From: Tabrizicola sp.
Lineage (GTDB): Bacteria > Pseudomonadota > Alphaproteobacteria > Rhodobacterales > Rhodobacteraceae
Assembly (NCBI RefSeq): GCF_030373185.1
Contig: NZ_JAUCZH010000005.1
Span: 1 to 64,000 of the forward strand
Reading direction: 5' to 3'
DNA length: 64,000 nucleotides
Part shown: positions 1 through 8,271 of the stretch, piece after piece
How the letters are laid out: every line of letters begins with the position of its first letter
How positions within the stretch are numbered: position 1 is the first letter of the stretch
Program-made: the position numbers and the translations under genes
The notes under the pieces: generated by a model
Database searches by the model: none
What the model saw: the letters and a program-made list of their open reading frames with translations, nothing else
What the model was told of the DNA's origin: nothing

Positions 1-516
1 TCCAAGCGGGAACGCCGCGCCACGACCGGCGCCCTGCTTTACCACCAGCCAGCCCGTCGGATACATCACCACGTTCGACTTGGTTCCTGGCAGGCCCGCA
101 TCGCCCATCCGGCCTTCGTCAAACAGCGGCACGACGGCCGCCGGTTGCGGTTCAAACCCAAGGACGCGCGTCCGGGTGCGGGTCGAACGGCGCCGGGGGC
201 CATGGTCTGCTGCGGGCTCCGGAGCCGGCGGGGCGGGCTTTGCAGAGTCCGGCTCGGCCTCCATGTCCCAGATATTCACAGCAGGGGCGGGACCGTCTTT
301 TGCAACGGTCGCACTTGTGGCCGTGCGCGTCAGCACCTCGGGCGAGGCGTCTGCAAGCTTGGGAAAGCGTCCGTCGGCAGGCCCTTCGCCAGCCGCAACC
401 TGCTTGATCGCGGCTTTTGTGGCCTTGATCTGTTCAGTCTCGGACCCGCGGAACTTGGCACTGCCAGACCGCCCTTTCGGTTTTCGACGCAACAGCCAAT
501 CGAAAAAGCTCATCAT
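1..516 (-). CDS. FHA-domain protein, 3' end cut by window edge
   Basis: The reading frame is open from an ATG at 516 to the window edge, giving about 172 residues without a stop. The first ~140 residues are basic then Pro/Ala/Glu-rich and probably disordered (start MMSFFDWLLRRK). The last visible residues, around GWLVVKQGAGRGAAFPLG, look like the first strands of a forkhead-associated phosphothreonine-binding domain; the rest lies outside. The start at 516 is favoured over the adjacent ATG at 513 because GGGAG sits 5 nt upstream. FHA proteins bind phosphothreonine partners; the partner here is unknown. The family call rests on the truncated domain only. Confidence 0.6.
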   Translation of the reverse strand, partial: MMSFFDWLLRRKPKGRSGSAKFRGSETEQIKATKAAIKQVAAGEGPADGRFPKLADASPEVLTRTATSATVAKDGPAPAVNIWDMEAEPDSAKPAPPAPEPAADHGPRRRSTRTRTRVLGFEPQPAAVVPLFDEGRMGDAGLPGTKSNVVMYPTGWLVVKQGAGRGAAFPLG

Positions 517-802
517 CCACACTCCCGCCCTGCGAACCATGCAGGCTTCACACCGATCCGGATTGTCGCTGACCGTCCAGAGCCTTGTCCAGCAAGAACG
601 CCGCCGGACCCGAGGCCCTGACCGAACGTCCTGTCGACTGCTCTTGCCCTGCTGCCCTGCGGTTTTGGACCGCCGTTTTCCGTGACAATCGGGCCTGCGT
701 CATCAATCCTTGTTCTTTATCCTATACATTTTTTATACATAGACTTTGGCCAAAAAGTGATCCCATTTCGGTCATTTCACGGTTCCAGTTGATTGAAACC
801 AG
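517..802. other. 286-bp gap between FHA gene and polyprenyl synthase
   Basis: No convincing gene is seen. The gap holds the leader of the FHA gene and the end region of the polyprenyl synthase gene. An AT-rich patch at 711-745 contains TATACAT twice (723-729 and 734-740), exactly 11 bp apart. It is a plausible promoter or protein-binding site for the leftward FHA gene. I could not define a confident -35/-10 pair. Confidence 0.35.
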
Positions 803-1840
803 TCACGAAACCCGTTCGACAACATAGTCCGCAAGCTGGGATAGCAACAACCGAAGTTCGCTCTCTGGCAGGTGACAAAGCGCTTCCCGCGCGCGCCCGG
901 CCCAGGCCATTGCCGTGTCGCGGGCATGTTCGATTGCGCCATGCTCTGCAAGAATCGCCATGGCACGTTCAAGGTCACCGTCTTGCTGGTCGCCCTTTTC
1001 GATCACCCGAACCCAGAACGCACGTTCCTCTGGGGTGGCACGGGCCACGGCGTGAATGACGGGCAGCGTCAGCTTGCGTTCGCGGAAATCATCGCCGGTG
1101 TTCTTGCCGATGGTTGCCGCAGTGCCGCCGTAATCCAGGATGTCATCAACGATCTGGAATGCGATGCCAAGCGCGTCGCCGTAATCAAAAAGCGCGCGCA
1201 CCTGGTCCTCGGGTGCATCGGCAATCACGCCGCCCACCTCGGTCGCGGCCGAAAACAGCGCCGCCGTCTTGCCGCGCACGATTTGCAGATAGACCTGTTC
1301 ATCTGTCCGCAGATCCTGCGCGGCGGTCAGTTGCAGCACCTCGCCTTCCGCGATTGTTGCCGAGGCGTTGGCCAGAATGTCCAGAACCCGCAGGTTGCCG
1401 GTTTCCACCATCAACTGAAAGCTGCGCGAGAACAGATAGTCGCCCACCAGAACGGATGACTTGTTGTCCCACAGAAGGTTGGCCGTCGGCCGGCCCCGTC
1501 TGCGCTGGCTTTCATCCACCACGTCATCATGCAAAAGCGTGGCGGTGTGGATGAATTCGACCGTCGCGGCCAACTTGAGATGATCTTTGCCGGCGTAGCC
1601 AAGCATTCGCGCCGCTGCGAGTGTCAGCATCGGGCGCAGGCGCTTGCCCCCGGCTTCCACCAGATGCGCCGTCACCTCTGGAATGCGCGGGGCATGCCTG
1701 GACGCCATCCGTTCGCGGATCAGCAGGTTCACGGCCGCCATGTCTTCGGCCAGCCAAGCGGCCAGCCGGTCCTGTGGCGCCTTCGCCCCTGCTTCGTCCA
1801 CCACGTCCATTCCCGGCCCGTCCATTCCTGCCCCGTCCAT
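803..1840 (-). CDS. All-trans polyprenyl (octa-/decaprenyl) diphosphate synthase
   Basis: Chain-elongating E-prenyltransferase that makes the side chain of ubiquinone from IPP and an allylic diphosphate; soluble, Mg-dependent. The first Asp-rich motif DDVVDE lies near residue 104, just after the FIHTATLLH helix. The second motif, DDILDYGG, lies near 236-243, and the GGKRLRP substrate-binding motif near 65-71. Length (345 aa) fits the family. Three nearly identical ATGGACG starts (1840, 1825, 1810) occur in a row; the family's usual length would favour the third (335 aa), and GGGGCAGGA precedes the second. Rhodobacteraceae normally make Q10, so decaprenyl is likely, but chain length cannot be read directly. 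Confidence 0.9.
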   Translation of the reverse strand: MDGAGMDGPGMDVVDEAGAKAPQDRLAAWLAEDMAAVNLLIRERMASRHAPRIPEVTAHLVEAGGKRLRPMLTLAAARMLGYAGKDHLKLAATVEFIHTATLLHDDVVDESQRRRGRPTANLLWDNKSSVLVGDYLFSRSFQLMVETGNLRVLDILANASATIAEGEVLQLTAAQDLRTDEQVYLQIVRGKTAALFSAATEVGGVIADAPEDQVRALFDYGDALGIAFQIVDDILDYGGTAATIGKNTGDDFRERKLTLPVIHAVARATPEERAFWVRVIEKGDQQDGDLERAMAILAEHGAIEHARDTAMAWAGRAREALCHLPESELRLLLSQLADYVVERVS

Positions 1841-1909
1841 TTCCGGTCAACCTGTCCCAGCCAGTCGCAGCCCTTGCCCCGACCGCCGGGTCAGAGTTAA
1901 CTCCATGCC

Positions 1910-2125
1910 ATGAAGGAACTTCTGCGCACGACCGACCCGACTGTGATCGCCTTTGCGACGGTCCTTCTTGAGGGCGAGGGTATAGCCGCCTTTCCGCTGG
2001 ACGTCCACATGAGCATCCTTGACGGAAGCCTTGGTATCCTGCCGCAGCGATTGATGGTCGCGGACCGGGATCATTTCCGCGCCAGTGCAATCATGCGCGA
2101 CAATGATGTTCCGATAAGCCGATGA
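1910..2125 (+). CDS. DUF2007 family small protein (putative signal-transducing protein)
   Basis: A 71-residue protein that begins MKELLRTTDPTVIAFATVLL and has the typical DUF2007 fold signature: a position or gene-dose-sensing-like strand-helix start, then an aliphatic-rich middle and a basic end. Biochemical function is unknown. It is divergent from the polyprenyl synthase gene (69 bp between starts). Its stop overlaps the start of the downstream methyltransferase by 4 bp (ATGA), so the two are co-translated. This DUF2007-methyltransferase pairing is a recurring arrangement in Rhodobacteraceae as I recall it. Confidence 0.75.
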   Translation: MKELLRTTDPTVIAFATVLLEGEGIAAFPLDVHMSILDGSLGILPQRLMVADRDHFRASAIMRDNDVPISR

Positions 2126-2898
2126 GCATCCCTGCCGCGATGTTCAGCGATGACGAGCTTTCGGATGACAAATTCCTCTGCGGCCGCCTGCATCTGTTGC
2201 AACCGATCAAGGGCTATCGGGCGGCAACCGACCCGGTGCTGCTGGCGGCGGCCTGTCCTGCAAAACCGGGTGAGTCGGTGCTTGACCTTGGGTGCGGCGT
2301 GGGGGCGGCGGCGCTTTGCCTTGGGCTGCGGGTGCCGGGGGTGCGCCTGGAGGGGCTGGAGCTTCAGCCCGACTATGCCGACCTTGCCCGCCGCAATTCG
2401 GAGCGCAACGCGATCCCGGTCGAGGTGCATGAGGGTGATCTCGCCCGCATGCCGGCAGCCATCCGCAAGGACTTTGACCATGTGATCGCGAACCCGCCCT
2501 ACTATCCGCCCGGTGGCAGCCCGTCGCCCGTTCCCGGCCGGGCGCGGGCGATGCAGGTTGAGACGCCGCTGGCCGACTGGGTGGCAGCCGCCAGCCGCCG
2601 CCTCCGGCCCGGAGGCTGGTTGACGCTGATCTGTGGGGCCGATGGCCTGCCGCAGGTTCTGGGGGCAATGGGCAGCAAGCTTGGGTCCGCCGCCGTTCTG
2701 CCGCTTGCCCCGCGTGACGGGCGCCCGGCGCTGCGCATCCTGTTTCAGGCGCGCAAGGGCGGGCGGGCGGCCTTTCGTCTGCTGGCACCCTTGGTCATCC
2801 ACCACGGCCCCGCCCATGACGGCGACCGCGAAAGCTATACGCCAGAGGCCAATGCCATCCTGCGTGAGGGCGCGGATCTTCTGGCGCGTTTTCGGTGA
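2122..2898 (+). CDS. TrmN6/YfiC-type tRNA1(Val) adenine-N6 methyltransferase family protein
   Basis: SAM-dependent methyltransferase of the small-domain (MTS) class. The SAM loop VLDLGCGVGAAALCLG lies near residues 55-70. The catalytic NPPYYPP motif that defines N6-adenine methylation lies near 129-135. Homologues act on A37 of tRNA1(Val) or related RNA; RNA target here is inferred from family only. The gene overlaps the DUF2007 gene by 4 bp. At 258 aa it is of usual length. Confidence 0.82.
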   Translation: MSIPAAMFSDDELSDDKFLCGRLHLLQPIKGYRAATDPVLLAAACPAKPGESVLDLGCGVGAAALCLGLRVPGVRLEGLELQPDYADLARRNSERNAIPVEVHEGDLARMPAAIRKDFDHVIANPPYYPPGGSPSPVPGRARAMQVETPLADWVAAASRRLRPGGWLTLICGADGLPQVLGAMGSKLGSAAVLPLAPRDGRPALRILFQARKGGRAAFRLLAPLVIHHGPAHDGDRESYTPEANAILREGADLLARFR

Positions 2899-2994
2899 AT
2901 TCTTCGGATCATTCTGTCACATCCCCGTAACAATGGGTGACACGACTCAGCTTTCGTGGTGGACTTCCCTTGTAGGCAACCAAGGAGGACGACC

Positions 2995-3162
2995 ATGACG
3001 ATCGCATCGCATCTGGTAGAACTGCGCAAGAAGCACGACACGCTTTCCGAAATGGTCGAAAAGGCTCAGCGCAGCCCCGCTTCAGATGCCCTGAAGATTG
3101 CCGAACTCAAGAAACAGAAACTGCGCATCAAGGAAGAGATTGCGCGTCTGGCCCAGCATTAA
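2995..3162 (+). CDS. DUF465 (YdcH-like) 55-aa coiled-coil protein
   Basis: Start at the ATG 2995 is set by a strong Shine-Dalgarno (AAGGAGG at 2982-2988). The 55-residue product is almost entirely a Lys/Glu-rich helix (HLVELRKKHDTLSEMVEKA, then IAELKKQKLRIKEEIARL), the hallmark of DUF465. The family's role is not established. It stands alone between the methyltransferase and a convergent transporter gene. Confidence 0.8.
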   Translation: MTIASHLVELRKKHDTLSEMVEKAQRSPASDALKIAELKKQKLRIKEEIARLAQH

Positions 3163-3170
3163 TCAACACA

Positions 3171-4031
3171 TCATCCCCGATTGGCGCTGGCCCGCGCGGC
3201 CAGTGCCGCACCGCCCGTGATCAAGACCGCCGCGATCGCGATGGCCCAGCTTGGCTGGGCAATTCCAACGGCCACCAGGGCCAACGTCGACAACAGCGGT
3301 GCCGCATAGGATGCGACACCCAGAAGTTGAATGTCGCCCCGCTTCATTCCGATGTCCCATGTGAAGAACGCGGCGCCCACCGGGCCGACGCCAAGGGCCA
3401 GTACGGCACCCCAGCCCATCGCATCCGCCGGCCAGACTGTTTCCTCAAGGGCTAGATGTGCCAGCACAGACAGGGTTGCGGTGGCCAGACAGAAGACCGT
3501 CACGCTTTCGGTCGGCACGTTGCCCAACCGGCGCGACAAGACCGAATAGCCGGCCCAGGTCAGCGCACACAGAAAGGCGAGCGTCAGCCCGACGGCAGAG
3601 CCTGCGCCATTGTCATCTCGCCCAAGGACAATCACCGCAGCACCGGCAAAAGCAATCAGCGCGCCAATCACATGCGGCGCGCGAAGTTTTTCTCCCGGCA
3701 AAAGGCCAGAAAACAGCACGATGAACAGCGGCCACAAATAGGCAATCAGCCCGGTTTCAGCGGTCGGAGACAGCCGAAAGGCGGTGAAATAGAGGAAATG
3801 GTAGCCAAAGAGTCCGATTGTCCCGAAAGCGTAAACTCTCCAGTCAATACCCCGCAGCACGCCAAAGCCCTGCCGTGCCGTCCAAGCCAGCCCGATCAGC
3901 CCGCCAATGCCAAAGCAAAGCGCGTTCAGCAGGAACGGCGGCACCGGGGCCGATCCGATTGTGAAGAGCGCCAGAAGCGACCACATCAAGACCGCCGTGA
4001 AACCCGTGGCGGTGGCTTTGGCTTTTGTCAT
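3171..4031 (-). CDS. EamA/DMT-family exporter, YddG-like
   Basis: A 286-residue, ten-helix drug/metabolite transporter made of two EamA repeats (first TM near residues 9-25, IGALIAFAGAAVIVLGR near 135-150). The pattern TAETGLIAYLWPLFIVLFS resembles YddG-like aromatic amino acid exporters, but substrate cannot be fixed from sequence. The ATG at 4031 is chosen because the protein begins with a short basic tail before TM1. An upstream in-frame start at 4175 would add 48 non-hydrophobic residues. It converges with the DUF465 gene. Confidence 0.8.
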   Translation of the reverse strand: MTKAKATATGFTAVLMWSLLALFTIGSAPVPPFLLNALCFGIGGLIGLAWTARQGFGVLRGIDWRVYAFGTIGLFGYHFLYFTAFRLSPTAETGLIAYLWPLFIVLFSGLLPGEKLRAPHVIGALIAFAGAAVIVLGRDDNGAGSAVGLTLAFLCALTWAGYSVLSRRLGNVPTESVTVFCLATATLSVLAHLALEETVWPADAMGWGAVLALGVGPVGAAFFTWDIGMKRGDIQLLGVASYAAPLLSTLALVAVGIAQPSWAIAIAAVLITGGAALAARASANRG

Positions 4032-4253
4032 TGCCTGTCTTTCTTGCGGCCGACTTTTCAATCCGGTTCCTGCATCAACCGCAGCACCGCGTCCAGTCCA
4101 CTGAACGGACAGGGATTCGATTTCCGACCGGCCGTCGGATGCAGCACACGCAGGGCGGGGTTGCTGAAAGGTCATGGATGTTGACCTTGCCGAAGATGCC
4201 GCTTTGGCGCATCTTTACCAGCAGGGGGGGACTTTCCGATCAGGAGATGTCCA

Positions 4254-4397
4254 ATGAACGATCTCGATCCAGGCGCGAACTATGAGGCAATCATCCTTCG
4301 CGCCAAAGCCATGCGGGCTGAGGCAACCGCAGATTTGCTGAACCGCTTCTTCAACCTGTTTCGTCGCAAGAAGGCAGCGCTTCCCGTGCAGGCCTGA
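4254..4397 (+). CDS. 47-aa small protein, unknown function
   Basis: ATG at 4254 preceded by AGGAGATGTCCA gives a 47-residue protein: MNDLDPGANY, a helix with LRAKAMRAEATADLLNRFF, then a basic LFRRKK stretch. The strong ribosome binding site and amphipathic helix support a real gene. It resembles the short, uncharacterised conserved peptides common in Rhodobacteraceae, but I do not recognise a named family with certainty. It is divergent from the DMT exporter and convergent with phaB. Confidence 0.6.
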   Translation: MNDLDPGANYEAIILRAKAMRAEATADLLNRFFNLFRRKKAALPVQA

Positions 4398-4432
4398 GCG
4401 GGGCCACCCTGACCGGGCGACCCCCCAGGCTA

Positions 4433-5158
4433 TCAGACGAAGAACTGCCCGCCATTGGCGGAAATGGTCGATCCGGTGATGAACCCCGCGTCGTCCGAGG
4501 CAAGGAATGCCACGATCCTGGCAATCTCCTCCGGTTCGCCAAGGCGGCCGACGGGGATTTGCGGGATGATACGCTCGGCCAGAACCTTTTCGTCGATGGC
4601 CCGTACCATTTCGGTGCCGATATAGCCCGGGCAGATCGCGTTCACCGTGATCCCGGCCCGCGCGCCTTCCTGCGCCAGCGCCTTCGTGAACCCAAGGTCG
4701 CCCGACTTTGCCGCCGAATAGTTGGCCTGCCCGGCCTGGCCCTTCTGCCCGTTGATCGACGAGATGTTGATCACCCGCCCGAACTTCCGGTCACGCATGC
4801 CGCCCCAAAGCGGATGGGTCATGTTGAAAAGGCCGGTCAGGTTGGTGTCGATCACCTCTTTCCACTGGCCGGGGGTCATCTTGTGGAACATCGCATCGCG
4901 GGTGATGCCGGCGTTGTTCACCAGCACATCAATCGGGCCAACCTCGGCCTCGACCTTGGCTATGCCGGCAGCGCAGGCGTCGTAGTCCGCGACCGACCAT
5001 TTGTAGGTCGGGATTCCGGTTTCCTTCGTAAAGGCTTCGGCGGCGGCGTCATTGCCGGCATAGTTTGCCGCAACCTTGTATCCCGCCGCCTTCAGTGCCA
5101 CCGAAATCGCCGCGCCAATGCCGCGCGACCCGCCCGTGACCAGTGCAACCCTTGCCAT
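4433..5158 (-). CDS. phaB: Acetoacetyl-CoA reductase (PHB synthesis)
   Basis: Short-chain dehydrogenase (241 aa) that reduces acetoacetyl-CoA to (R)-3-hydroxybutyryl-CoA with NADPH. The cofactor motif TGGSRGIG lies at residues 8-15, NNAG near 87-90, and the catalytic Ser-Tyr-Lys appear as NISSING and NYSAAKSG near 135-155. The close of the protein, TISANGGQFFV, is typical of PhaB. The start at 5158 places the nucleotide fold at the N-terminus with GAGGAGGACAG directly upstream. It follows phaA on the same strand after 112 bp that contain a strong hairpin. Confidence 0.93.
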   Translation of the reverse strand: MARVALVTGGSRGIGAAISVALKAAGYKVAANYAGNDAAAEAFTKETGIPTYKWSVADYDACAAGIAKVEAEVGPIDVLVNNAGITRDAMFHKMTPGQWKEVIDTNLTGLFNMTHPLWGGMRDRKFGRVINISSINGQKGQAGQANYSAAKSGDLGFTKALAQEGARAGITVNAICPGYIGTEMVRAIDEKVLAERIIPQIPVGRLGEPEEIARIVAFLASDDAGFITGSTISANGGQFFV

Positions 5159-5219
5159 TCTGTCCTCCTCCTGACGTATGCTTTCGTATGCCGTTGAAAT
5201 CCTGTTACCGAAACGAAAT

Positions 5220-5246
5220 CGGGCGCGCAAGATTATTGCGCGCCCG
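5220..5246 (-). terminator. Intercistronic hairpin between phaA and phaB
   Basis: Perfect 11-bp inverted repeat (5220-5230 pairs with 5236-5246) around a 5-nt loop GATTA, stem CGGGCGCGCAA. On the minus-strand transcript it lies 24 nt after the phaA stop and is followed by GATTTCG rather than a clean U-run. It may be a partial terminator or an mRNA-stabilising stem that sets the phaA:phaB ratio. Confidence 0.6.
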
Positions 5247-5270
5247 AGCCCTCGCCTTTGTCAAAAAGCC

Positions 5271-6446
5271 TCAGGCACGTTCAAGGCACATCGCAACGCC
5301 CATGCCACCGCCAATGCACAGCGTGGCCAGACCCTTCTTCGCGTCGCGCCGCCCCATTTCGTGAATGAGCGTGTTGAGGATCCGGCAGCCCGAGGCGCCA
5401 ATGGGGTGTCCGATCGCAATCGCGCCGCCGTTCACGTTCACGATTGACGGATCCCAACCCATGTCCTTGTTCACAGCGCAGGCTTGCGCGGCAAAGGCCT
5501 CATTCGCCTCGACCAGATCCAGATCGCCGACCTTCCAGCCGGCCTTGCCAAGCGCCTTGCGGCTGGCGTGGATCGGGCCGACGCCCATGATCGACGGGTC
5601 AAGCCCGGCCGTCGCGTAAGAGGCGATCCGGGCCAGAACCTTCAGCCCGCGCTTGGCAGCCTCTTCTTCCGTCATGAGCAGAACCGCTGCCGCGCCATCA
5701 TTCAGGCCCGATGCGTTCGCGGCGGTAACCGAGCCTTCCTTGGTGAATGCCGGGCGCAGTTTCTGCATGCTTTCCAGCGTCGCACCGTGACGGATGTATT
5801 CGTCCTGATCGACAAGGATATCGCCCTTGCGGGTCTTCACGGTGAAACCGATGATCTCATCCTTGAACTTGCCGGCCTTTTGCGCCGCTTCGGCCTTTTG
5901 CTGGCTGGCCAGCGCAAATTCGTCCTGCATGTCGCGGGAAATCTGCCACTGGTTTGCAACGTTTTCCGCGGTCTGGCCCATGTGATAGCCGTTGAAGGCG
6001 TCCCAGAGGCCGTCCTTGATCATCGAGTCGATGAAGTTGAGGTCGCCCATCTTCTGCCCGGCGCGCAGGTGCGCCACGTGGGGCGACAGCGACATCGATT
6101 CCTGCCCGCCCGCGACCACGATCCGCGCATCGCCAAGTTGCACATGCTGTGCGCCCAAGGCCACGGCGCGAAGACCTGACCCGCAGACCTGGTTCAGCGA
6201 CCACGCGCTTGCCTCTTTCGGCAGGCCGGCCTTGATATGGGCCTGGCGCGCCGGGTTCTGGCCCTGCCCTGCGGTCAGCACCTGACCAAGGATCGTTTCT
6301 TCGACCTCGGCCTTGTCAACGCCCGCGCGGGCGACCACGGCCTCGATCACGGCAGCGCCAAGGTCATGCGCCGGAGTGCTGGCAAAAGCACCGTTGAAGC
6401 TGCCAACGGCGGTCCGGCCCGCCGCCACGATTACGACATTGGTCAT
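5271..6446 (-). CDS. phaA: Acetyl-CoA C-acetyltransferase (beta-ketothiolase)
   Basis: Thiolase of 391 aa condensing two acetyl-CoA to acetoacetyl-CoA, the first step of polyhydroxybutyrate synthesis. The acyl-accepting Cys is in NQVCGSGLRAVALG near residue 89. The C-terminal GGGMGVAMCLERA contains the second catalytic Cys near 379. The active His is in NVNGGAIAIGHPIGASG near 349. Clean family length and start. It lies directly upstream of phaB on the same strand, so the two form a PHB precursor unit; the polymerase phaC is not in this window. Confidence 0.94.
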   Translation of the reverse strand: MTNVVIVAAGRTAVGSFNGAFASTPAHDLGAAVIEAVVARAGVDKAEVEETILGQVLTAGQGQNPARQAHIKAGLPKEASAWSLNQVCGSGLRAVALGAQHVQLGDARIVVAGGQESMSLSPHVAHLRAGQKMGDLNFIDSMIKDGLWDAFNGYHMGQTAENVANQWQISRDMQDEFALASQQKAEAAQKAGKFKDEIIGFTVKTRKGDILVDQDEYIRHGATLESMQKLRPAFTKEGSVTAANASGLNDGAAAVLLMTEEEAAKRGLKVLARIASYATAGLDPSIMGVGPIHASRKALGKAGWKVGDLDLVEANEAFAAQACAVNKDMGWDPSIVNVNGGAIAIGHPIGASGCRILNTLIHEMGRRDAKKGLATLCIGGGMGVAMCLERA

Positions 6447-6642
6447 CTGAATTTTCTCCCACTGCGCCCGAGCATTGCCTTGATGGCGCGAAAGGGCCGC
6501 GCCGCTTCAATCCATGCCCTAAACGGCGATTGTCGCAAGCGCAAGAATGTTGGCGCAACCAAATTAGCCCCGAGAGGGCTTCCATGTGGCCGGGCAACCC
6601 AGCAAGCTCATTGGGGCAACCCAGGGGCGATTGTTCACCCTG

Positions 6643-7506
6643 TCAGCCGGCGCCGTCCGAAAGCACTGGCCGGCCATGGCGAAAAGCGCGGAAGTCCGGT
6701 GTCACGGTCGGCGCACCGAACAAGTAACCTTGCAGGCACCCCACGCCGGCTTCGCGCAGCCAGTTGGCCTCAGCCTCCGTCTCCACCTCTTCGGCGACGA
6801 CATACATGCCCATTTCCTGTGCCATGGCGATGGCCGCGCGCACCAGCGCCTGTTGATCTGGCAAGCGGTCCACCTCTCGGACCAGAACCCCGTCGATCTT
6901 GGCGATTTCGAACCGCAGTTCGCGCAACAGGCGCAGCGAGGTCATCCCGGCGCCGAAATCATCCAGCGCAAAGACAATGCCGTGATCGCGCATTTCAGAC
7001 ATGAAAGGCTTCAGCACATCAGGCACTTGCAGCGCCGAAGCCTCATTGATTTCAAGGATCAGATTGTAGCCAAGTCGGGGCGATTCCCGCAGGGCCTTGC
7101 GCAGGATCGTCACCCAGGGCTGGTAGCCGACCGACCGCGCCGACATGTTCACCGAAACCCGGATCTGCGGATTGCGCTGAAGCGCCATCAACCCCATCCG
7201 CAAGGCTGCACAGTCAATCTCGCGGCCCAGTTCACGCTGTTCGACCGCAGCCATGAAGTCGCGCGCGGGGATCACCTGATCGCGCAGGTTCAAGAGGCGG
7301 ATGTAGCCTTCGAAAAATCCGATCACCGAGGGATCAGCGGCATAGACCACCGGCTGAAAGGCCAGCCGCATCCGACGCGCCTTCAGGGCCGAGTCTACCA
7401 GCGCCAGCGTTTCGCGATCCTGCGCGGAAATGGCAGCGTCAAGCGGGCTGGCAAGCGCAGGGTCACGGTCGAACTTCGACGTCCTGCGGTCCTTCATGAA
7501 ACTCAT
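6643..7506 (-). CDS. EAL-domain protein (c-di-GMP phosphodiesterase-like) with altered EAL signature
   Basis: A 287-residue stand-alone EAL domain with no GGDEF, PAS or membrane part. The signature Glu-Ala-Leu-x-Arg is changed to E-G-Y-I-R. Other active-site positions remain: Asn in VNMSA, Glu in ILEINE, the Asp pair in DDFGAG, Lys in KIDG, Glu in VAEEVETE and Gln in QGYLFGAP. Hydrolysis of c-di-GMP is therefore possible but not assured; it could be a binding protein. Start at 7506 is preferred to 7542 since GGGGG lies upstream at suitable spacing. It sits between phaA and tag with 196 bp of non-coding sequence before phaA. Confidence 0.8.
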   Translation of the reverse strand: MSFMKDRRTSKFDRDPALASPLDAAISAQDRETLALVDSALKARRMRLAFQPVVYAADPSVIGFFEGYIRLLNLRDQVIPARDFMAAVEQRELGREIDCAALRMGLMALQRNPQIRVSVNMSARSVGYQPWVTILRKALRESPRLGYNLILEINEASALQVPDVLKPFMSEMRDHGIVFALDDFGAGMTSLRLLRELRFEIAKIDGVLVREVDRLPDQQALVRAAIAMAQEMGMYVVAEEVETEAEANWLREAGVGCLQGYLFGAPTVTPDFRAFRHGRPVLSDGAG

Positions 7507-7623
7507 GCGCTTACCCCCGGGGCGGTGGATCCCTGATGACAACCTATCCGGGCAAGGCTAAACGAATCCCTAAGATTCGCATTTTGTTCCAATTGTCTGC
7601 AATGCCGGAAAAGGAAGCATCCC

Positions 7624-8208
7624 ATGGAAGACACGGATATTTCCAATCGCTGCCCATGGTGCGGCTCTGATCCGATCTATGTGAATTACCATGACAACGA
7701 ATGGGGTCGCCCGGAGCGCGACCCGCGCAAGCTGTTCGAGCTGCTGATTCTTGAAAGCTTTCAGGCTGGTCTTTCCTGGATCACGATCTTGCGCAAACGC
7801 GACGGGTTTCGGGCGGCGTTCCATGGCTTTGACCCTGAAACCATCTCTGGCTGGACCGAGGCCGAGGTGGCGCGTCTTCTGGAAAATCCCGCGATTGTCC
7901 GGCATCGCGGCAAGATCGAAAGCACCATCCGTGGCGCGGAGGCCTTCCTGCGGATCGAGGCTGCCGTGGGGTTCTCCCCCTTTCTGTGGTCCTTCACGGG
8001 AGGCCAGCCGCTCCAGCCGCGCCCGGCACGGATGGCCGAGGTTCCGGGCCAGACTGCCCAATCCCTTGCGATGTCCAAAGCCTTGAAGCGCGAGGGGTTC
8101 AACTTTGTCGGCCCCACGATCACCTATGCCTTCATGCAGGCCTCGGGCATGGTGAATGACCATCTGGTCACTTGTCCAAAGCACGACGAGATTGCCGGAC
8201 TTGCCTGA
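7624..8208 (+). CDS. tag: DNA-3-methyladenine glycosylase I
   Basis: Base-excision repair glycosylase that removes 3-methyladenine from alkylated DNA. Zinc-binding Cys and His at the N-terminus (RCPWCGSDPIYVNYHDNEWG) pair with HLVTCPKH near the C-terminus. The catalytic Glu is in ILESFQAGLSW near residue 42. The 194-aa length matches Tag. Single gene, preceded by GAAAAGGAAGC as ribosome binding site. Confidence 0.93.
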   Translation: MEDTDISNRCPWCGSDPIYVNYHDNEWGRPERDPRKLFELLILESFQAGLSWITILRKRDGFRAAFHGFDPETISGWTEAEVARLLENPAIVRHRGKIESTIRGAEAFLRIEAAVGFSPFLWSFTGGQPLQPRPARMAEVPGQTAQSLAMSKALKREGFNFVGPTITYAFMQASGMVNDHLVTCPKHDEIAGLA

Positions 8209-8271
8209 TCGCCCCTTGGCCTTTGGCGGCGCAATCGCCATATATGGCGAAACTTCTACATGAGGGGTGTC

